A DNA stretch of 64,000 bases from contig NZ_RLII01000002.1 of assembly GCF_004102745.1 (NCBI RefSeq), forward strand, positions 275,686 to 339,685, read 5' to 3'. The notes under the pieces were generated by a model. It was not told the DNA's origin, did not search any database, and saw nothing but the letters and a program-made list of their open reading frames with translations. Each line of letters starts with the position of its first letter. The stretch's first letter is position 1. The DNA comes from Acetivibrio mesophilus. Lineage in GTDB: Bacteria > Bacillota > Clostridia > Acetivibrionales > Acetivibrionaceae. The position numbers were made by a program, and so were the translations under genes. Of the stretch, positions 27,482 to 36,578 are shown piece after piece.

Positions 27482-30055
27482 CTAATCAATGATAAAACGC
27501 TCTTTTTCTCTTAACATTTTTTCAATTTCCTCTGCAGGCAACGGTTTGCTGAAGAGGTACCCTTGAACCTTGTCACATCCCTCTTCTTTAAGGAATAAAA
27601 GCTGTTCCTTTGTCTCAACCCCTTCGGCTACAACAGTGAGATTAAGTTTGTGGGCAAGGCTGATAACAGATTTTGCAATAGCCTCCTCTTTAGAATTGGC
27701 TGTTATGTCTCGTACAAAACTCTTGTCAATCTTTAGAGTGTCTATAGGAAGCTGCTTTAAATAGTTTAGCGATGAATATCCAATTCCAAAATCATCAAGA
27801 GATACCCGAATTCCCTTTTTCCTCAACTGGTTTACTACATCTATTGTTAAATCCAAGTCTTGCATAGCAGTACTCTCAGTTATTTCCAACTCCAACAATT
27901 CAGGCCCCAGTCCAGCCTCACAACGAATTCTATCTATCATCTCAACAACGTTATTCTGTTGAAACTGTCTTGCAGACAAGTTTACCGCTATCAAATGAGG
28001 CTCTAGTCCGGAGTCAATCCATTTCTTGTTCTGCATACACGCAGTTTTAAGAACCCACTCTCCAATAGACACGATAATGCCGGACTCTTCTGCAATAGGT
28101 ATGAATTCCATCGGAGGTACGAGTCCATAATCCGGATGATACCATCTTAAAAGTGCTTCAAATCCTACAATTTTACCGTTTCTGATATCAATCTGAGGCT
28201 GATAAAACAGCACAAATTCTTCTCTTTCAACTGCTCTCCTTAAACTGTTTTCAATATCCAGCCTTTGAAACACCTTTTGGTTCATTGACTCGGTATATAG
28301 CTGGTAATTATTTCTTCCCAATTCTTTGGCTCTATATAATGCTGTATCCGCATTCTTGAAAATAGTTTGCTGATCCTCTCCGTCATTGGGATAAATACCA
28401 ATGCCCATGCTTGCAGTTATATAATACTCCTTGCCTTCAAGTATCCACGGTTGCTGGAATTTCCTCAGAATTCTGTCAGCAGCTCTGGTAGCATCGCTTA
28501 TATCCTTTATCTGAGGCTGAATAATAATAAATTCGTCCCCTCCAATTCTTGCAACCGTATCAACTTCCCTTAAGTAGCCCTTGATTTTCTCCGCAACCTG
28601 TTTGAGGAGCATGTCTCCGACCGAATGTCCCAAGGTATCGTTGATAGCCTTAAAATTATCAAGGTCCAATATAATCAACGCACACATCTCATTATTGCGT
28701 TTTGATTGGGCAAGAGCCATTTTCAGACGATCCGTAAACAGACTCCTGTTGGGAAGTCCGGTCAGCGAATCGTAATACTCCATGTTATATAAAATTTCTT
28801 CCTTCTTCTTAATTTCTGTAATATCTTTAAGGGCAATAACTGTTCCGATAATCGCACCGGAATTGTTTCTGATTGGTGCTGCAGCACCTGACACAAGCTT
28901 TTTTCCATGCCTGGTCATCAGACTTATGTTGGTTCCAAGATTCATCAGTACTCCCAGATTTACTACGTCTTTTATCGGAATTTTGAACACATTTCCATTC
29001 TCATCCACCAACCCCGAAAGCAGCTTATCCAGCTTCATGCCTGATATCTCGTCTTCCGACAGACCCAATAGTTTTTGAATTTCATAATTGCTGAAGGTAA
29101 CAGTCCCGTTTTCATCAGTTGTAATTACCGCCTCTCCAATGCTTGATAAGGTTATCCTGAGCCATTCATGCTGCTTGCGAAGCTCTTGGTATGCTCTTGA
29201 TATCTTTTTCTTAAGGTTTCTTATATAAACTTGCAAAAGTACCAAAAGAATGAATACTACCAGCATTGCAGTTAAATTTTTGATTCTTTGTTTCCTTTTG
29301 TAGAAGTCTGAATGCCGAAAGAAGTGTTTTCTATACAATTCTTCATATGTACCGCTCTTTTTTACACTATCTAAGCGCTCGTTAATATCTTTAACGAGCT
29401 GGGGATTTTTTTTGCTTACTCCATAAGCCACCTTAACAGGAAAAAGATCTGTCTTGAGGGGAACAATTTTACCCGTTAACCCTTTTTTTATTAAGTAATG
29501 ATTTACAACGTCCTGATTCTCGAAAATTATATCTATCTCCCCATCATCTAAAGCATCTACCGCCTCTTCCACATTAATAAAGCACGTGTAATTGCGAATA
29601 CCCACCTTGTTTCTCAAAATATGCTCACTGTACTGCTCTTTTCCCACTCCTACCCGATATCTTCCAAGGTCTTTTATGTCAATATTCTGACTTCTTTCTT
29701 TTGAATAGATAGATATATACATACTCAAAACCGTATCGGAGAATAAAATATCCTTTTTCCGCTCTTCATTTACAACGAGCAAACCACAGGTGTCTATCTC
29801 TCCTCTCTTAAGTTTTTCATAAACTTTTTCCCATGTGTTGAATTGATAACCAAAGCGATAGTCATTATTTGGAAGTATATATTGATTTAACTCAATTTCA
29901 AATCCACGGATTTCATCACCTTCCAAAAACTTAAATGGAGGATAATTTAATTCAGTTTCATATATAATTGTATCTGTTAAGGCATATGTAGCCTGACAAA
30001 ATATCAATAGCATTAAAAAAACACAAAGAATTATTTTATAACACTTGATTATCAT
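27482..30055 (-). CDS. Membrane cyclic-di-GMP enzyme: SBP_bac_3 - TM - PAS - GGDEF - EAL
   Basis: 857 residues. Order: N-terminal signal/TM (about 5-27); an extracellular amino-acid-binding-type domain (about 30-255); TM (about 262-282); PAS (about 305-420); GGDEF (about 425-590) with intact RIGGDEF and an RxxD I-site (REVD) five residues before it; EAL (about 605-850) with EALLRW, VNLSARQ, EITES, DDFGIG, KIDKSF and AEGVET, so both diguanylate cyclase and phosphodiesterase activities look possible. Probably senses a small extracellular ligand. ATG at 30055 follows GGAGG at seven bases; the upstream in-frame start lacks one. Confidence 0.92.
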   Translation of the reverse strand: MIIKCYKIILCVFLMLLIFCQATYALTDTIIYETELNYPPFKFLEGDEIRGFEIELNQYILPNNDYRFGYQFNTWEKVYEKLKRGEIDTCGLLVVNEERKKDILFSDTVLSMYISIYSKERSQNIDIKDLGRYRVGVGKEQYSEHILRNKVGIRNYTCFINVEEAVDALDDGEIDIIFENQDVVNHYLIKKGLTGKIVPLKTDLFPVKVAYGVSKKNPQLVKDINERLDSVKKSGTYEELYRKHFFRHSDFYKRKQRIKNLTAMLVVFILLVLLQVYIRNLKKKISRAYQELRKQHEWLRITLSSIGEAVITTDENGTVTFSNYEIQKLLGLSEDEISGMKLDKLLSGLVDENGNVFKIPIKDVVNLGVLMNLGTNISLMTRHGKKLVSGAAAPIRNNSGAIIGTVIALKDITEIKKKEEILYNMEYYDSLTGLPNRSLFTDRLKMALAQSKRNNEMCALIILDLDNFKAINDTLGHSVGDMLLKQVAEKIKGYLREVDTVARIGGDEFIIIQPQIKDISDATRAADRILRKFQQPWILEGKEYYITASMGIGIYPNDGEDQQTIFKNADTALYRAKELGRNNYQLYTESMNQKVFQRLDIENSLRRAVEREEFVLFYQPQIDIRNGKIVGFEALLRWYHPDYGLVPPMEFIPIAEESGIIVSIGEWVLKTACMQNKKWIDSGLEPHLIAVNLSARQFQQNNVVEMIDRIRCEAGLGPELLELEITESTAMQDLDLTIDVVNQLRKKGIRVSLDDFGIGYSSLNYLKQLPIDTLKIDKSFVRDITANSKEEAIAKSVISLAHKLNLTVVAEGVETKEQLLFLKEEGCDKVQGYLFSKPLPAEEIEKMLREKERFIID

Positions 30056-30159
30056 CTTATTCCTCCGGATTAAGATTGTAAAGCTCAAAACTCATACGAA
30101 ACAATGATGGATCTGTAATGTTTGAATATAGAAGCGAAACATTAATACTACTAATCAAA

Positions 30160-30178
30160 TCTAGCTTATAAAGCTAGA
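30160..30178. promoter_or_regulatory. 8-bp palindrome in the leader of the GGDEF-EAL gene
   Basis: TCTAGCTT, ATA, AAGCTAGA. It lies about 25-45 bases downstream of the predicted -10 and could be an operator or an RNA hairpin. Confidence 0.4.
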
Positions 30179-30203
30179 CATAATAAAAAGACTATATAAT
30201 TAT

Positions 30204-30233
30204 ATTATATATAATATTTGATGCTTTTTTCAA
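30204..30233 (-). promoter_or_regulatory. Sigma-A-like promoter of the GGDEF-EAL gene
   Basis: TTGAAA (30233-30228), 18 bases, TATAAT (30209-30204). Confidence 0.55.
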
Positions 30234-30285
30234 CCTATTTTCAATAAATATAGCTCAATTTGCATATAATTATCCGAACAAATGT

Positions 30286-30314
30286 TTGATTTTCTTCTGG
30301 CCTTGTGGTAAAAT
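30286..30314 (+). promoter_or_regulatory. Sigma-A promoter of the radical SAM operon
   Basis: TTGATT (30286-30291), 17 bases, TAAAAT (30309-30314), leader about 25 bases. It overlaps an in-frame upstream TTG codon, which argues for the start at 30346. Confidence 0.6.
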
Positions 30315-30345
30315 TTATTTAGCAACTTTCAGGAGGTGCATTTTA

Positions 30346-31653
30346 ATGGAGCTTCAGAAAAAGCTTGAAATATTATCTGCCGCTGCAAAGTACGATGTTT
30401 CATGTTCTTCCAGTGGTAGCAATAGGAAAAACACTAAGGGCGGTCTTGGAAATGCAACATCCTGCGGCATTTGTCATAGCTGGGCTGATGACGGAAGATG
30501 TATTTCCCTTCTAAAAATACTTTTTTCCAATTACTGTGTATATGATTGTGCCTACTGTGTTAACAGATCTAGCAATGATGTCCCCAGAGCTGCTTTTACA
30601 CCCCAAGAAGTAGCTGATCTTACCATAAACTTTTATAGGCGAAACTATATTGAAGGATTGTTTCTCAGCTCTGCAGTAACAAAAAACGCCAACCATACAA
30701 TGGAGCTCCTGTATGAATCAATAAGACTTTTGCGGGAAGAATACAAGTTTAATGGGTACATACATGTCAAGGCCATTCCCGGTGCTGATCTTGCCCTTAT
30801 CGAAGCTACCGGCAAACTGGTAGACAGAATGAGTGTAAATATTGAGCTACCCTCTGAGAAAGGACTTAAGCTTTTGGCCCCACAAAAAGAAAAACAAGCT
30901 ATATTAAAACCGATGAATTTCATATCATCCAAAATAGCAGAAAAAAAGGACGAAATAAAGGTATTCAAAAAAGCACCTTTGTTTGTTCCCGGAGGTCAGA
31001 GCACCCAACTCATCGTAGGAGCTACCAAAGACCACGATATGAACATTCTAAAGCTTTCTGAAAACCTATACAAAAAATATAACCTCAAAAGGGTTTATTA
31101 TTCTGCATATGTACCTGTATCCAAAAATCCGCTTCTGCCCGATCTGAAGACACCTCCACTCCTTAGAGAACACAGGCTTTACCAGGCTGATTGGCTTTTA
31201 AGATTCTACGGTTTTTCAGCCGACGAGCTTCTTGACGAACGTAATCCTGATTTTGACCCTCAGCTTGACCCTAAAGCGAACTGGGCAGTTAATAATATTT
31301 CCCTCTTTCCCGTTGAAGTAAACCGTGCAGATTATGAAATGCTGCTGCGGGTTCCGGGCATTGGAGTTCGCTCTGCAAAGAAAATCATTATGGCAAGAAA
31401 AGTTAAGTCCCTATGCTTTGAAGACCTGAAAAAATTGGGTGTTGTTTTAAAGCGGGCGAGGTTCTTCATTACATGTAAAGGCAAGTATTTCTTTAACTAT
31501 AACATGGAACAGCTTCTAATAAGGCAAAACCTGATTAATGGCTGGGAAACCGATGAGAAAAAGCAGGAATGGGAGCAAATATCGATTTTATCGTTAATAC
31601 CGGAAAAACCTACGCTCCAGGACAAGCTAATGAGCATAACCGGTGAAATATAA
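30346..31653 (+). CDS. Radical SAM protein with helix-hairpin-helix, putative DNA modification/repair
   Basis: 435 residues. The radical SAM cluster motif is NYCVYDCAYC (CxxxCxxC) near residue 65, preceded by a second conserved stretch TSCGICHSWADDGRC. A helix-hairpin-helix (LLRVPGIGVRSAKKIIMAR) lies in the C-terminal third and suggests DNA binding. This matches the family usually annotated as putative DNA modification/repair radical SAM protein, found next to a DUF4130 protein, as here. ATG at 30346 follows AGGAGG. The reaction is not established. Confidence 0.88.
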   Translation: MELQKKLEILSAAAKYDVSCSSSGSNRKNTKGGLGNATSCGICHSWADDGRCISLLKILFSNYCVYDCAYCVNRSSNDVPRAAFTPQEVADLTINFYRRNYIEGLFLSSAVTKNANHTMELLYESIRLLREEYKFNGYIHVKAIPGADLALIEATGKLVDRMSVNIELPSEKGLKLLAPQKEKQAILKPMNFISSKIAEKKDEIKVFKKAPLFVPGGQSTQLIVGATKDHDMNILKLSENLYKKYNLKRVYYSAYVPVSKNPLLPDLKTPPLLREHRLYQADWLLRFYGFSADELLDERNPDFDPQLDPKANWAVNNISLFPVEVNRADYEMLLRVPGIGVRSAKKIIMARKVKSLCFEDLKKLGVVLKRARFFITCKGKYFFNYNMEQLLIRQNLINGWETDEKKQEWEQISILSLIPEKPTLQDKLMSITGEI

Positions 31654-31673
31654 TTATACAGGTGGTATATATA

Positions 31674-32411
31674 ATGGTCAACTATTACTATGATGGAACC
31701 TTTGACGGACTTTTGACTTCCGTATACGAGTCATATTACGGCATTGAGCCTCCCGACAAGATTCTTCGCTGCAAAAATTTACAACAAAGCATCTTAGATA
31801 AGGATATTGATATTGTCACTGATAGTGAAAAAGCTTCAAAAGTTTATGAAGCAATACATAAAAAGATTTCATATGACGCCTTAAGAAATGTCTACCACGC
31901 CTATTTGTCCGAACTCGATGAAATCGATACTTACATATACCAATATTTAAGATTCGGCTTCAAAAAGGGTAAATCAGTAGACCTTTATCTTACTTCTGAA
32001 GAAGTTCTTAAGGTTCATTCTGCTGCTAAAAAGGTGCGGACCGAAAGTCATCTAATGCTGGGTTTATTGAGGTTCAGAAAGCTAAATGGGGGCCTTTATT
32101 ATGCCCCCTACAGCCCTGTTTACAATATTACCGCTTTAATATCCGATCATTTTGTTCGGCGTCTGTCCGATCAATTCTGGATAATACACGACACCAAAAG
32201 AAACCTTGCTGCTGTATACAATATGGTAGAATGTGTTCTAACAGACCTCCCTGAAGAGCTTCAGCATCAATCTCTCAACACTGATGACTGCTTTGAAGAT
32301 CTGTGGAAAAAATACTTCGACAGCATTTGCATAAAGGATAGAATCAATCCAAAGCTGCAAAAACGTAATATGCCTGCAAGGTATTGGAAATATCTGGTCG
32401 AAAAACAGTAG
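31674..32411 (+). CDS. DUF4130 family protein, partner of the radical SAM protein
   Basis: 245 residues. Starts VNYYYDGTFDGLLTSVYESY, the usual N-terminus of the family (TIGR03915-type, linked in other genomes to a uracil-DNA-glycosylase-like domain, which is absent here). The C-terminus ends NMPARYWKYLVEK, also typical. ATG at 31674 with AGGTGG upstream; the GTG four codons earlier is part of that site. 20 bp after the radical SAM gene, so co-transcribed. Converges with celL with a gap of only 9 bp. Confidence 0.85.
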   Translation: MVNYYYDGTFDGLLTSVYESYYGIEPPDKILRCKNLQQSILDKDIDIVTDSEKASKVYEAIHKKISYDALRNVYHAYLSELDEIDTYIYQYLRFGFKKGKSVDLYLTSEEVLKVHSAAKKVRTESHLMLGLLRFRKLNGGLYYAPYSPVYNITALISDHFVRRLSDQFWIIHDTKRNLAAVYNMVECVLTDLPEELQHQSLNTDDCFEDLWKKYFDSICIKDRINPKLQKRNMPARYWKYLVEKQ

Positions 32412-32420
32412 CAGCTCGTC

Positions 32421-34007
32421 TTATTCTATCATTTTAAGTATTTTCCTTCTTAAAATTGACATATCCGTAGAATTAATCTTCCCATCATTATTCATATCTG
32501 CAGCCTGCCTGCCGGTCGGTGCGGGAAAGTCTTCAATAATTTTAAGCAAAAACCTCTTTATCCATGTGATATCAGTTGAATTAACCTTACCATCTGCATT
32601 CACATCACCCTTTTCTATTTCAGGAGAAGATGATGGTGTAGGCAAAGGCGTAATAGTAGTCGTTGGTGATGTTTCCGGAATATGGCCACCATAATATTCA
32701 GTTACAGTGATTCCATTCGAGCCAAGAGGTATCTGATGATCAAGACCTATAAACTTTCCTTCGGATGTCTGCCATAATGCCGGCTTCAGTAAAGCATACT
32801 TCTCTTCATCCCAAGTTATGAAATCATGGTATACAAGTCCGCCGGTATCGCCGGAATTTGCATTGTAGCACCAGAAAGTATGTGCTATTTTATTTTCAAT
32901 CATATACTCTCGCAGAGCCTTCATCCATTTCTCGTTGTCTCCGCCATCCATGAATCCTCCCCACTCACCCATTAGTAGAGGAGCAATGTTTTCTTCGTGT
33001 ATGTACGCCCAGTTATCTCTCCAACAGTCATTATATAAGGTTTCTTTGTTAAATCCTTCATAAAACCAAGGTTGCTTATGTACAAGGGGACCGTAATCAT
33101 GGGGTGAGTATACAAGCTGTTTCTGGTACTTACCGAGATTAATTGGATAATCCCTTACTCCTCTTAAATTTCCACCCCACCAGTTGTAAAAATATTTACT
33201 CTCTTTTCCCCATTCATCCACTGCAGTATAATCATAACCAGGCTTCGGATAAACTTCAACCCCTTCAACTACAATGAGAATATTTGGGTTAATTGCAAGA
33301 ATTCTCTCTGCACATGTCTGTGCAGCATGTTTCCAGTTGTTTAGATCGGTAGAACCGTCCCACTTTGCCATTGGTGTAGTGCCTGGCGTACCATGGGGTT
33401 CATTCTTGAGATCCAGTGCAAGAATTGTATCATCATTTTTATATCTTTCTGTTAACCATTCCAGAGTTGAAATCCATATCTCTGTTGTAAATGTGCCATC
33501 ATACCATACAGGATATATATGCCCCATAGCATCCGTTGATGGGCTGTGTATATCCACCATAATCTTTATTCCGGATTCTTTACAACTCTGAACGGCGAAA
33601 TCAAAAAGCTCAAGGCTGTTCATACCGTCTAGCTCCGGGTTTACAAAATCATTAACATTGGCTGAAGGATATACTCCCTGTGACCACTGATATAAGAGTT
33701 CCGTTGAAATAGGTATCCTCAAAAAGTTTATTCCCCTGTCTGCCATACCCTGAATAGCCTCTCTCATATTGCAGCTCCATACCCCATCAAATACATTGGT
33801 GCCGGTATTGAATCCAAACCAGTTACAACCGGTCAACCAGACCTGATTACCATACATGTCTACTATTTTGTTGCCTTCGACATGCAACCAGTCATCATTA
33901 TTTGGATCGGCTGCAATAGTTGGACCCCTAAAGGATATAAAAGGCAGCAAAGTTACAGTCAAGATCGCAAATATTAGTAACAAAGCTCTAATTCTTTTCA
34001 ATTTCAT
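32421..34007 (-). CDS. celL: Cellulosomal GH5 endoglucanase CelL-like with type I dockerin
   Basis: 528 residues. Signal peptide (1-32), GH5 catalytic domain (about 40-420, looks like GH5_1: begins [19 protein letters not shown]), with acid/base Glu in DLKNEPHG and nucleophile Glu in LLMGEWGG; a Pro/Thr/Ser linker (about 432-450); and a dockerin with [12 protein letters not shown] and [12 protein letters not shown] loops. Cuts internal cellulose bonds on the cellulosome. AGGAGG is only two bases from the ATG at 34007; the in-frame TTG at 34001 has better spacing and may be the true start. Next to rsgI4-sigI4, as I recall for CelL of A. thermocellus. Confidence 0.93.
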   Translation of the reverse strand: MKLKRIRALLLIFAILTVTLLPFISFRGPTIAADPNNDDWLHVEGNKIVDMYGNQVWLTGCNWFGFNTGTNVFDGVWSCNMREAIQGMADRGINFLRIPISTELLYQWSQGVYPSANVNDFVNPELDGMNSLELFDFAVQSCKESGIKIMVDIHSPSTDAMGHIYPVWYDGTFTTEIWISTLEWLTERYKNDDTILALDLKNEPHGTPGTTPMAKWDGSTDLNNWKHAAQTCAERILAINPNILIVVEGVEVYPKPGYDYTAVDEWGKESKYFYNWWGGNLRGVRDYPINLGKYQKQLVYSPHDYGPLVHKQPWFYEGFNKETLYNDCWRDNWAYIHEENIAPLLMGEWGGFMDGGDNEKWMKALREYMIENKIAHTFWCYNANSGDTGGLVYHDFITWDEEKYALLKPALWQTSEGKFIGLDHQIPLGSNGITVTEYYGGHIPETSPTTTITPLPTPSSSPEIEKGDVNADGKVNSTDITWIKRFLLKIIEDFPAPTGRQAADMNNDGKINSTDMSILRRKILKMIE

Positions 34008-34042
34008 TACCTCCTAAAAAAACTTACTTAATATATTTATAG

Positions 34043-34074
34043 TTAATTCGTTGACATGTTTAAGTTTTAGGGGA
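34043..34074 (-). promoter_or_regulatory. Candidate SigI-type promoter of celL
   Basis: Minus strand TCCCC (34074-34070) and CGAATTAA (34050-34043), with 19 bases between TCCCCT... and CGAA. This resembles the CCCC / CGAA pattern reported for SigI promoters. It lies between the rsgI4 stop and celL. Confidence 0.4.
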
Positions 34075-34079
34075 TTTAG

Positions 34080-35621
34080 TTATGGTTCTGTTCCCCATTT
34101 TAATTCCCCTGAAATATATGCTGTAATCTTATCCCAGTCTACATATTCGTAGTGATGGGAACTAAACGAATAGTCGTCCCCTTTATCATATTGTGTATTG
34201 TCGGTTTTGGAAAAACGTGCATTCAGTTCAACGCTTTCTCCCGCTTGAAGCTCTCCCGCTTCTTTGACAAATCCAATTTCAACAAAGGTGTCTGCTCCTG
34301 TTCGGGGTGATTTCATCTTCACAAAACTTCCGATAACATTGTGAGCTCCAATAGACGACCAATCGCAATTAAACCTCTGCTCACTATCACCGTCTATAGT
34401 ATAGTAATATCTTAATTTCAAGTCCGCGAGATTCACAGATGTATTTCCGGTATTTATCACGTTAATTCTAACGTAAATTACACCGCTTTCTGATAGGGTA
34501 TTATTGTTGTAAAACCTTACTTTGACACTCTGTTCACCGCTCGGTGCCTTTGTCGGAGTCACTGTAGGTACAACCGGTACCTTCGTAGGAGTGGCCGTAG
34601 GTGCAACCGGTATCTTCGTAGGTGTCGCTGTAGGTGCAACCGGTACCTTCGTCGGGATTGCTGTCGCTTCAACCGGTATCTTTGTGGAAGTCGCTGTTGC
34701 TGCAATCGGTGTATTCGTCGGAGTCACTGTAGGTGCAATCGGCGTATTCGTAGGTGTCGCTGTTGTGGTAACTGGCGTATTCGTTGGAGTCATTGTAGGA
34801 AGCTTCGGTGTGCCCACCGATTCAATCGATGCCGTAGCAGTTTCAGTAGGTAGCACTTTCTCCGCTTCAATCATACCAAAGTTTTGACCTGAAAGCAACT
34901 CTTCCAATGGTTCTGACACAATAGACTCAATTGTGACTTCTTCTCCATCCTGCCTTGCCATCTCATAAATCATGTATTTACCCATGGAAACTTTATTTTC
35001 CTGTGCCTTTCTTCTTTGCTCTTTTGAAGCCACTACAAACCTCATATCAATGTCCATATCCAAACTCTTAAAATCTGACACCAAATTATGAATGAGTTTG
35101 TATTCAAAATTATTCCCCTCTTTTGCACCTTCACTATTTAGTGCCGTAGAGATTAATACAATATTCTTTTTATCATCCTTTGCTATAAAACCATACTTTC
35201 TGGACTTATCAATGAGATCTAAAATCACATCTTCAAGCAATTCATCCTTATATGTTAACTCTTCCAATATCTTTTTTGCATCCTCGTTAAGCGGTTCAGC
35301 ACTTAAAACAATGCCATCCCTGTTTACTGCAAATTCAACACTAGGATTTACATCCACATCGATATATGCAAAAGCATCTCCAAAATTAAACATACTAAAA
35401 TATGTAAACATAAATACAAAAACGGCGGCTATACCTGCTATAACAGCAGAATACATAAAACCAATACCTTTTTTGCTATTTTCAATTACGTCCTGTTGGC
35501 CAAATAAAATCTTCTGTCCCAAAAACATGCCGTCCCTTGTTTTTACCGCTTTAAACTCTCCAGTTTCTGTAACAATTATAGTTTTTTTCTCTTTTATTTT
35601 TATTACTACTCCAAGATTCAT
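34080..35621 (-). CDS. rsgI4: Anti-sigma factor RsgI4-like with extracellular CBM3
   Basis: 513 residues. Cytoplasmic RsgI_N domain (1-55, MNLGVVIKIKEKKTIIVTE), one TM (about 60-82), an extracellular region (about 88-230) starting with DVDVNPSVEF, a Pro/Thr linker made of eight 11-residue repeats (about 272-360), and a C-terminal CBM3 (about 367-513). In this family an Asn-Pro bond in the VNPSVE segment is cut autoproteolytically, and that site is present. The CBM3 would sense cellulose outside the cell and regulated proteolysis would free SigI. The start codon overlaps the sigI4 stop (TAATG). Confidence 0.93.
   Translation of the reverse strand: MNLGVVIKIKEKKTIIVTETGEFKAVKTRDGMFLGQKILFGQQDVIENSKKGIGFMYSAVIAGIAAVFVFMFTYFSMFNFGDAFAYIDVDVNPSVEFAVNRDGIVLSAEPLNEDAKKILEELTYKDELLEDVILDLIDKSRKYGFIAKDDKKNIVLISTALNSEGAKEGNNFEYKLIHNLVSDFKSLDMDIDMRFVVASKEQRRKAQENKVSMGKYMIYEMARQDGEEVTIESIVSEPLEELLSGQNFGMIEAEKVLPTETATASIESVGTPKLPTMTPTNTPVTTTATPTNTPIAPTVTPTNTPIAATATSTKIPVEATAIPTKVPVAPTATPTKIPVAPTATPTKVPVVPTVTPTKAPSGEQSVKVRFYNNNTLSESGVIYVRINVINTGNTSVNLADLKLRYYYTIDGDSEQRFNCDWSSIGAHNVIGSFVKMKSPRTGADTFVEIGFVKEAGELQAGESVELNARFSKTDNTQYDKGDDYSFSSHHYEYVDWDKITAYISGELKWGTEP
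34542..34805 (-). repeat. Eight tandem 33-bp repeats in rsgI4 encoding the Pro/Thr linker
   Basis: Exactly 8 x 33 bp; each unit encodes 11 residues of the type TPTKIPVAPTA. Units differ at a few bases; the array keeps frame, so copy number can change without loss of the CBM3. Confidence 0.9.
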
Positions 35622-36382
35622 TATTGTCCCCTCCCTTCTTCAGGCTCCTTGAAAAACTGCTTTATCTCATCAAGACTGCTTCTTAAAACCAAGCTCACCG
35701 CTATTATGAACTTTCTATTCCTCTCTACAGTTTTTCGATGGACACTAACCAACCCCATTAATTCAGATAGTGGAATGCACTTCTTGCGAAGAAGTTTATC
35801 AAACAACTTATCATTCTCGGCCAAAACTCTGGCAATATTGATGCAAAGTTCCCTTGAATCCTTGTGTTTTGGTGAATTCACTACAAGATCCTCAAGGGTA
35901 ATTCCAAACTGCTTTAACTGCTGTTCAAACTGCAGAACCTCTTCTTTTACTTCTATATTCTCATAAAGGTAATGACTATCAGAGACCAGATATTTTTCTT
36001 CGAAGTCGTTTCTCTCCTCAAAATAGGAAAAAGGTATAACATTGCTGTATTTCTTGTTTTTTCTTATGTAATCGATAATTCTATGATTTACTACCATATT
36101 GCAATAATTCGTAAAGTTCCCATTTATATCAGGATTAAAACCATCTATAGCTTCATTAAATGCCATAAGTCCCACACTATACTCCTCACTTACCTCAGGG
36201 TCAACATATCTTCCAAGAGTACTGGATATAATCTTTAATAGGTATGGTCTATATTTTTTAATAAATTTTTCCTTTAATTCCGTGTCTCCATTTTTGATCT
36301 TTATAACAATATGATTTATAGAATCAACACGAGACTTTTTTTCTCTTTTTCTTAGGTCAGATAATAAGTTGGGCTCAAACAA
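35621..36382 (-). CDS. sigI4: RNA polymerase sigma factor SigI4-like
   Basis: About 253 residues of the SigI family. The N-terminal sigma region 2-like part includes EEYSVGLMAFNEAIDGFNPDINGNFTNYC and RIIDYIRKNKK; the C-terminal SigI_C region carries LVSVHRKTVERNRKFIIA, a helix-turn-helix for -35 recognition. Controls cellulosome genes in this clade. No ATG is near the N-terminus; GTG at 36391 lies inside the AGAGGTGG ribosome binding site, so TTG at 36382, five bases after it, is preferred. Translationally coupled with rsgI4. Confidence 0.92.
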   Translation of the reverse strand: MFEPNLLSDLRKREKKSRVDSINHIVIKIKNGDTELKEKFIKKYRPYLLKIISSTLGRYVDPEVSEEYSVGLMAFNEAIDGFNPDINGNFTNYCNMVVNHRIIDYIRKNKKYSNVIPFSYFEERNDFEEKYLVSDSHYLYENIEVKEEVLQFEQQLKQFGITLEDLVVNSPKHKDSRELCINIARVLAENDKLFDKLLRKKCIPLSELMGLVSVHRKTVERNRKFIIAVSLVLRSSLDEIKQFFKEPEEGRGQ

Positions 36383-36512
36383 AAAAACCACCTCTTAGAA
36401 ATTAATGCGATATGGTAGCAAGTTTTCAGTTGGACATTTATATGGAATTCGATATTATTGCTTAAAATCCCTTTAAAATCTCCGAAAACTAATTTATTAG
36501 ATTTATCACCAC

Positions 36513-36548
36513 AAAAAAGGAATACCCTCCAAAAGGATATTCCTTTTT
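36513..36548 (-). terminator. Terminator of the stalk-domain protein gene
   Basis: AAAGGAATA arms paired with TATTCCTTT around a 7-base loop, with T6 on the minus strand; 30 bp after the stop. Confidence 0.8.
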
Positions 36549-36578
36549 GCTACCCACATAAAATTTAAATTAATATGT

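Noticed and set aside
34542..34805. Regular repeats that might suggest a CRISPR array
   Set aside because: Units are 33 bp back to back without spacers and encode the Pro/Thr linker of RsgI4 in frame.
36402..36434. SigI-type autoregulatory promoter before sigI4 (TCC...CGCATTAA)
   Set aside because: The predicted start would fall on the ribosome binding site, and the -35 lacks CCCC; an alternative CGAATT at 36446-36451 lacks a -35. Neither is convincing.
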